Assembly: GCA_946631935.1 (NCBI GenBank)
Contig: CAMPAP010000015.1
Location: 1-23,740, forward strand
Direction: 5' to 3'
DNA from: an uncultured Lachnospiraceae bacterium
GTDB lineage: Bacteria; Bacillota; Clostridia; Lachnospirales; Lachnospiraceae
DNA: 23,740 nt
Shown here: positions 1 through 6,500 of the stretch, one piece after another
Layout: every line of letters begins with the position of its first letter
Position numbering within the stretch: position 1 is the stretch's first letter
The notes under the pieces: model-generated
What the model was told of the DNA's origin: nothing
What the model saw: only the letters and a program-made list of their open reading frames with translations
The model's database searches: none
Position numbers and translations under genes: made by a program

Positions 1-66
1 TCCGAATCACTTGCCGGTTATTCCGCAGATATAGAGAAGGATCTTCAGAATTTCAATCTTAAATAA
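1..66 (+). CDS. C-terminal end of an unidentified protein (partial)
   Basis: Frame 1 is open from the first base to a TAA at 64-66, giving 21 residues that end in NFNLK. The stop is followed within a few bases by a strong hairpin and T-run, which supports a real gene end rather than a chance frame. The fragment is too short to assign to a family. It converges on the histidine kinase gene on the other strand. Confidence 0.6.
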   Translation, partial: SESLAGYSADIEKDLQNFNLK

Positions 67-76
67 AAACAGTTTT

Positions 77-128
77 AAAACCGCAGCTTCGGATCATTAA
101 TGAACCGGGCTGCGGTTTTGATTTTTTT
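77..128. terminator. Bidirectional intrinsic terminator between convergent genes
   Basis: An 11-base perfect stem (AAAACCGCAGC at 77-87 pairing with GCTGCGGTTTT at 109-119) is followed on the plus strand by a T-run at 122-128. On the minus strand it is followed by a U-rich stretch complementary to the A-rich 61-76. It sits between the stop of the partial plus-strand gene (66) and the stop of the minus-strand kinase (148), so it probably serves both. Confidence 0.85.
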
Positions 129-147
129 ATTTAGCCTTTTTGTTTTC

Positions 148-2358
148 TTAATCTTTTATCTTATCTTCAGGCAGGAATTTTTTTAATGCAGCTTCAAGAT
201 CCGCACCAAGTACCGGCTTTGAAAGATATCCGTCGAAGCCCAGAGCAAGATATGTTTTATCCGCTCCTTCTATTGCATTTGCTGTCAGGACTATGAAGGG
301 GATCTTTGAGTTATGTCCCCCCATGCTTTTGATCTTTTCCATGGTTTCAACGCCGTCGGGAGTGGGCATCATATGGTCCATAAGGATCAGGTCGAACTTT
401 TCTTTTTCACAAAACTCTATTGCCTTGTTTCCGCCTTCTGCGGTTGTTATCTGTACCCGGGTCTTTTTGAGGAGTGCTCCTATCAGCTTAAGGTTCAGCT
501 CTATGTCATCCACAACAAGGATCTTTGCATCCGGAGCATGGAATGACTCCCGGTATTTATCCCTCTTTTTCTCTTCTTTTTCGGAGAGGCTGAATGTACC
601 GGAGGGAGCATGGTCAGCGATCTTTTGAGGCAGGCTGACGGTGAATTTAGAGCCGATACCCTTTGATGATTCTGCTTCGATGGTTCCATTCATCATGGTC
701 ATGAGCTCCCTGCATATTGCAAGCCCAAGTCCCGTTCCTTCGATATTTCTGTTATGATCTTCGTCAACTCTCTGGAAAACCCTGAAGAGTCTGTTTATAT
801 CATCTTCTGAAATACCCTGTCCGGTGTCGGATACGGTAAATGTAAGTTTACCCGTATCCTGCGATGTTTCTTCCCATAAAAGCTTAAGCCCCACATGACC
901 GTATTTTGTATATTTGACACTGTTTGTAAGGAGGTTCACAAGAACCTGTCTGATACGGGACATATCTCCGATGAGGGTTTTCGGGACGTTTTCATCGCAC
1001 TCGATCCTGATGGGAAGGTCTTTTATAAGTGCTCTGGGAGCAACAAGATGGTAGCATTCCCTTACCAGCTGATAGACACAATATTCTTCGGGTTTTATCT
1101 CCATTTTTCCCGATTCTATCTTGGAAAAATCAAGGATGTTGTTTATAAGCGAAAGAAGAGCATTTCCCGAATTGTCTATATCACCGGCATATTCAAGGAT
1201 GTTTTTATCCGTTGCCTCCCTTAGGATCATCTCATTCATTCCAAGGATCGAGTTAATGGGAGTTCTTATCTCGTGACTCATATTGGCAAGGAACATGCTC
1301 TTTGCCGCATTTGCCTTATATGCCTCGGCTCTTGCTTCCTCCAGGCTCTTCATAAGATTTACATCTTCGGTTATATCCTCAAACAGGAAAAACGAACCCA
1401 GTATGTGATATTTTTTCGAATGGCAGTGTTTGAAATCCACCCGGATGGAATGGATTGCCCCGTCCATTTCCATGTCGAAGGTTTCAACGAATTCTTCGGC
1501 AGATTTTTTATCCTTGCCCTTAAGCCATACAGAAAGCGGATAATCCGAAGGCGTGAGAGCATCTTTATCGATATTGAATGTTCTTCTTGCGGTTTTATTA
1601 ATATATATGCAGTTGCGCTCGGCATCAAAAAGCAGCAGACCTTCTTTCATGGAATCAACGGCAAGGTTTAAAGTTTTGTTCATGAGTTTTTTCGGAACAT
1701 AGAAATTTGATATGTAAAAAAGGAAAAATGCCGCCGCACCGTAGAAAAGAACCGACCAGTCAAAGGGAAGATTAAACATCATATATACGATGTTCAATAT
1801 GACTATGGAAACTATTGCTGAGAAGACGGAAAAATACTTGATCTTGTAAAAACTGTGGGACTGCAGGGTTGAAACAAAAAGAGATCCCATTCCAAAAACT
1901 ATGGGAAGATAGCACAGCAGAAGGTGGATGTTAAAAAGCGGTGTGGGCCTTGTCTGGAATGCTAATGTTCCGTCGTCTATCACCATGGTGTACATGGTGA
2001 ACATTGTTTTAGACCATACGCTTACAAAAAGACTGACTGCATCTACCAGGATGACATATTTGTAGATCTTTGTGACAAACATCTCAAATCTCTGTCTGTT
2101 GGTATATATGAGGCAGTAGATCAGGAGATGGTATGTGATGAAGTTGATGGACGCAAAATAGATGGCAAAACAGATATTGTTAAGAAGCCTGTTATCTCCG
2201 GATGCAATGATGATATTGGCGGATACTCCAAGCATTGCATAGAGGAGTATCCTCCTTAGGACGTCATTTAGGCGGTTTTTCTTTTTGTTTAAGATATACA
2301 AAAGGTACATCAAAAGAAGAACCGAAAATATGGCTATTGATATAAACAGGATTCTCAT
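148..2358 (-). CDS. Membrane hybrid sensor histidine kinase with C-terminal receiver
   Basis: 736 residues. The N-terminus has about seven hydrophobic segments (roughly residues 3-23, 36-53, 62-84, 98-116, 143-164, 174-196, 199-219), resembling the 7TM sensor region of some histidine kinases. A PAS-like domain follows (about 228-330). The HisKA dimerisation domain carries SHEIRTP with phospho-acceptor His362. The HATPase domain has an N box around Asn475/Asn479, G1 DTGQGI (511-516) and G2 GTGLGLAI (541-548). The receiver (about 612-728) has the acidic pair DD at 617-618, phospho-acceptor Asp661 in LILMDHMMP, and Lys714. All catalytic residues appear intact. There is no DNA-binding output domain, so the signal presumably leaves through a separate HPt or regulator encoded elsewhere. 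The ATG at 2358 is chosen because the membrane segment begins at once, but no clear Shine-Dalgarno precedes it. It is divergent from mnmA. The ligand is unknown. Confidence 0.93.
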   Translation of the reverse strand: MRILFISIAIFSVLLLMYLLYILNKKKNRLNDVLRRILLYAMLGVSANIIIASGDNRLLNNICFAIYFASINFITYHLLIYCLIYTNRQRFEMFVTKIYKYVILVDAVSLFVSVWSKTMFTMYTMVIDDGTLAFQTRPTPLFNIHLLLCYLPIVFGMGSLFVSTLQSHSFYKIKYFSVFSAIVSIVILNIVYMMFNLPFDWSVLFYGAAAFFLFYISNFYVPKKLMNKTLNLAVDSMKEGLLLFDAERNCIYINKTARRTFNIDKDALTPSDYPLSVWLKGKDKKSAEEFVETFDMEMDGAIHSIRVDFKHCHSKKYHILGSFFLFEDITEDVNLMKSLEEARAEAYKANAAKSMFLANMSHEIRTPINSILGMNEMILREATDKNILEYAGDIDNSGNALLSLINNILDFSKIESGKMEIKPEEYCVYQLVRECYHLVAPRALIKDLPIRIECDENVPKTLIGDMSRIRQVLVNLLTNSVKYTKYGHVGLKLLWEETSQDTGKLTFTVSDTGQGISEDDINRLFRVFQRVDEDHNRNIEGTGLGLAICRELMTMMNGTIEAESSKGIGSKFTVSLPQKIADHAPSGTFSLSEKEEKKRDKYRESFHAPDAKILVVDDIELNLKLIGALLKKTRVQITTAEGGNKAIEFCEKEKFDLILMDHMMPTPDGVETMEKIKSMGGHNSKIPFIVLTANAIEGADKTYLALGFDGYLSKPVLGADLEAALKKFLPEDKIKD

Positions 2359-2430
2359 AGAAAACAGTTTATCATAATGAGCCTTAATTTGTAATTACTT
2401 CGCTGTATTTCCTCGGATATACTTAAGGGA

Positions 2431-2441
2431 TATGATATAAT
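2431..2441 (+). promoter_or_regulatory. Extended -10 promoter for the mnmA operon
   Basis: TATGATATAAT at 2431-2441 holds a perfect TATAAT (2436-2441) preceded by a TGn extension. No good -35 hexamer lies 16-18 bases upstream. The expected start near 2448 leaves a leader of about 30 bases before the mnmA ATG. It lies in the 118-base divergent gap after the histidine kinase start. Confidence 0.55.
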
Positions 2442-2476
2442 ATATTTGGATATTCTATGTGATCTACGGAGAAATT

Positions 2477-3541
2477 ATGTCTAAAGTCATAGTTGGCATG
2501 AGCGGAGGAGTTGACAGTGCCGTTTGTGCTTATTTGTTAAAAAGATCCGGCCATGATGTAGTGGGGATAACGCTTAAAACGTGGATCTCCGATGGCGGGA
2601 AAGAGAGCAGATGCTGCGAGATAAGTGATGCGGAGAAGGTCTGCTTTGTTCTTGACATACCCTACTATGTGGTTAACTGCCTGGATATATTCAAAAAATA
2701 TGTAACCGAGCCTTTTATCAGAGCCTATATAGACGGAAAAACTCCCAATCCCTGCACGGAATGTAACTACTATGTCAAATGGATGGGGATGCTTAAGGCT
2801 GCGGATGATATGGGTGCAGCCATGATCGCAACCGGACATTATGCCAATATCAAAAAGCTGGATAACGGAAGGCTGACGGTGAGCTGCGCAAAGTTTGCCG
2901 CAAAAGACCAGACATATATGCTTTACAGGCTTTCCCAGGAAATGCTTTCAAGGACCCTTATGCCCCTTGGGGAGCTGTCCAAGGATGAGGTCAGAAGGAT
3001 TGCGGAATTTGCACATCTTCCTGTTGCGGACAAGCCGGATTCCCAGGAGATATGCTTTGTTCCTGACGGTGATTATGCCGGATATATTGAAGATAATTAC
3101 GATGGTGAGATTCCCGGTCCCGGTAATTTCGTGAATGAAGAGGGTAAGATCTTAGGCCCCCACAAAGGCATCATCAATTACACTGTGGGACAACGCAAGG
3201 GCCTTGGGATCGCTCTTGGCGAAAGGTCGTTTGTTAAAGAGATAAGAGTAAAGGAAAACGAGGTCGTTTTATCGGATAACGATTCTCTTTTTACAGATTC
3301 CTTTGAATGCTCAGGACTTAATTTCATGGGCATTGAAAAGCCGGCAGTCGGTGCGAAGATACTCTGCATGTGCAAGGTGCGTTATCACCATACTCCCGCG
3401 GGTGCAGTGGTTAAACTGACAGGTGAAGATACGGCTGAAGTCATTTTTTCCGAGCCGGTGCGTGCCGTAACCCCCGGACAGGCAGCTGTTTTTTATGATG
3501 AAGAAGGTAATGTATTAGGCGGCGGTACCATAAACAGATGA
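2477..3541 (+). CDS. mnmA: tRNA-specific 2-thiouridylase MnmA (TrmU)
   Basis: 354 residues, the usual length for the family. It makes the 2-thio group of s2U34 in the Lys, Glu and Gln tRNA wobble position, using ATP and persulfide sulfur. The PP-loop GMSGGVDSAV is at residues 7-16. Catalytic Cys93 lies in NPCTECN, and the second active-site cysteine, Cys193, in SQEICFVPDGDY. Family-typical GHYA (120-123), KDQTYMLYRL (143-152) and GQRKGLGIA (238-246) are also present. The frame is open from a GTG at 2459, but the ATG at 2477 is preferred: GGAG (2468-2471) lies five bases upstream and the PP-loop then sits at the normal distance from the N-terminus. The stop overlaps the next start as ATGA (3538-3541), implying translational coupling to the giant downstream gene. 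The enzyme has no obvious link to peptide uptake, so its place may simply reflect operon packing. Confidence 0.97.
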   Translation: MSKVIVGMSGGVDSAVCAYLLKRSGHDVVGITLKTWISDGGKESRCCEISDAEKVCFVLDIPYYVVNCLDIFKKYVTEPFIRAYIDGKTPNPCTECNYYVKWMGMLKAADDMGAAMIATGHYANIKKLDNGRLTVSCAKFAAKDQTYMLYRLSQEMLSRTLMPLGELSKDEVRRIAEFAHLPVADKPDSQEICFVPDGDYAGYIEDNYDGEIPGPGNFVNEEGKILGPHKGIINYTVGQRKGLGIALGERSFVKEIRVKENEVVLSDNDSLFTDSFECSGLNFMGIEKPAVGAKILCMCKVRYHHTPAGAVVKLTGEDTAEVIFSEPVRAVTPGQAAVFYDEEGNVLGGGTINR

Positions 3542-6500
3542 ACAGATTAAGTGCCGAAAAATTAAAGAGTTTTTCAGAGGGCCTTCTTGAGTCAAGACTT
3601 TGCTCGCAACAGAGAGTTGACGTCGTCGGTAACGCCGAAAGCTACAGGCTGCTCCTTGAGGAAAACAAAGAAAAGATCGGAACTATACGTAAGTCTAATA
3701 CCGAATATTTCGATGATGTTATAAAGCCCCTCCTTAAAAGCGATGAGCTTCTTGATGATGAGACGGTAAAGCTTCTTGATGATTTTTGTGATTCCCTTCT
3801 TGTGTCATGGCCCGAGGAGGATCTTGATTTAAGCATTCATTTTCTTGTTTCAAGAAGGCTTTATGAGGATGCGCTGAACAAAGGAAATGATGATGAGATA
3901 GTCCGTCATGCCGGAACTTTCATTAATTCCTGCTATAACAACTTAAACCGTGTAAACAGGGTAAAGACCACCCGTGAGTTTACCGAGTTTTTCAAAAATG
4001 CCGGATTGGAAGCTGCAGACGTTATCCTTTCATACCTTGATAAGGAAAAATATTCAAGGCTTAAGGAGTCTGAAAGTAAGAGGATATTCTTTGCCCAGTG
4101 CAGATTTTATAATGCTCTTTACGATACCTTTTATGCAATCGATGAAAAGGAAAACGAAGAGCGCATAGACGGTCTTGTGAGAGCGATAAACCTATCCTAT
4201 GACGATTTCTATGTTAAGGATGTAGAAGGTTTTGACAGGAAAAAGCATATTTTCAGATGCTGCGAACATATGGGTCAGCTGACCGAAAACGGAAATCAGT
4301 GGCAGATGACTCCCGCCCAGTGTAAGAAGATCATGCCCTATATGGATGATCTGAAAAAAAGATGGGAAGAAGATCCCGATGAAGGTGAAAAATATCTTCC
4401 AAAGGTACATCTTGATCTTATCTATGCCAGAAATTCTTACTATTCGGGTAAGATGAAGATTGCGGACTACAAGGCATTTTTAATAGATCTTTATGATAAA
4501 TATGCCAATGACGAATACGATATGTATTCCGTTCTGGCAAATCTTTTCATTCCCACGGAATATCTTTCCTTACTCGATGAGAAGAGGCTTGGCAGGGAAG
4601 ATACCGACACTCTTCTTCGCATGTACGAGCAGATATCGGGATATGTTCTTTCTTCGAGAGGCAGCGGTTCTTTTTCTTTTATGATGGAATATCTCAATTC
4701 TTTTTTGGAAAGATTCATCGAGATACCCGGAAAGTTCAGTTTTGAGGAGATGGTTTTAAACTGTCTTGCCGCACTTCATCCCGAGTCATATATCCATTCG
4801 GTGCAGACTGCACATATAGCAAGATGCATAGCACTTCATATCATCAGGATAAAGCCTCACAAGCTGGAGGGAATCTTAGACTGCGGTCCTTCAAACGATG
4901 TTTCCGGAAGAAGGGACGATACTCTTCAGACCATATATCATCTTGCATGCTGCATGGATGCAGGTGAGATATCCGTAATAGATACGGTATTAACCTGCGG
5001 CAGAAGGCTGCTTTCTGCCGAAAAAAGACTTCTTGGGCAGGAAAACGATATGAGCGTTTATCTGCTAAAAAAACATCATTTGTTTGATGATAAATTTCTT
5101 ACTACGGAATCTTTTGGTATTCTGTATTCCATACTTGATATTTCCTCGGATATCGTCAGCCTTTATGAAGAAGGCCATGCGGTAAGGGATATCATCGAAA
5201 ACAGACTAAAGAAACCAAATGAAACGGATCACCCTGCAGAATATGCATATGTCAGTTCCTTCATGGCAGGAAAGATCAGGCTGTACGAAGATATGTCCTC
5301 AATCTTAAGCAGAGGTAAGGACGACAGGTATCTTGACCTGTGGTACAAATTAAACGACGTTCAAAAGGGAGCAAAACTGTCCCTTGATAATATGCTGGAA
5401 GGATATGTTATCCGTACCAGAAGGATACGTGAACTTTCCGCTCCCCAGCCGGGTTCCGTAAGTATCGCTTCCGAGTATGAAAAAGTATTCTTAAGGCAGT
5501 TCAGTGAGATAGGACAGATTGCCGTTCAGAATAAGGAATTTTTATCAAGGGAGCTTTATCCCCTTACTTCATCGGATCATGACCTGACGGGAAATGATGT
5601 CGAGTCTTTGTATAATTTCTGTTTTGAACTGATGAACGGACAGGACCTGGGTGATATCGACCAGGGACTTACATATTATGTTTCCAGAAGAGTCCTTGAG
5701 GATGTTCATAAGAAAAACGATCCCGATATGCTTGTTAAGTGCCTTGACCTGCACATTTCATCCTGCTATGAGATGGCTCACCAGGCAAAAAGAATGCATA
5801 CCGCCGGGATCATTGTTGAAGAATACAGAAGTGAAGGATTAAGAGCCGCAAAGGAGATGTGGTCATTTGCGGAAAAGGACAAATTCCTGACCCTTGACGA
5901 AGAGAGCAGACAGCTGGTTCTCATTAATATGCGTTATGCATATTATCTGTATGAGACTGCATTTGATGAAGAGGGTATAAACGATCTGTTTATAGAAGGT
6001 CTGATGCACGCGTTTGATATGGCGGACGATCCTTTCTATACCGAAAACTCCGGCGATTATGACTGGAATTATCACAGGATCAGAAGCCTTGAATATCTGG
6101 GACAGTCTACGGAGTGCGGAAATGCCAGAGGATTTACGGAAAGCCAGTGCAAAACCATCGCTTCCCGAATGAGAAAACTGAATGAGATCGTTGGCTCCGA
6201 TGTTAAAAAGAATCATGAGATACTTCCGGGACCCTGTGTCAGTCTGCTTCTTTGCCGTAACGTGTACTTTGCGGGGGAATCGGATATTGAAGAATACAGG
6301 GACTCTCTGAGGAAAATATATGCGGGAAGAGATTCTCTTTCATATGATTTCAATTCGGTTTTCCCCAATCTTGTGGTTCCTCTGGAACTGCTCATCAGCT
6401 TTGAAAAAGAAACGTTCCTTTCTGAATCCGTAAAAAACGAGATAGTGGATATTTACAAATCCGTTATCGGATATGTGACAAACGGTAAAAACGGAGAGTC

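Noticed and set aside
895..1671. Open frames on the plus strand opposite the histidine kinase
   Set aside because: They lack recognisable domains and ribosome sites and lie wholly within a gene with intact kinase motifs; they are antisense shadows.
2359..2410. Promoter for the minus-strand histidine kinase
   Set aside because: A TATGAT-like hexamer exists on the minus strand, but no matching -35 or extension was found; too weak to annotate.
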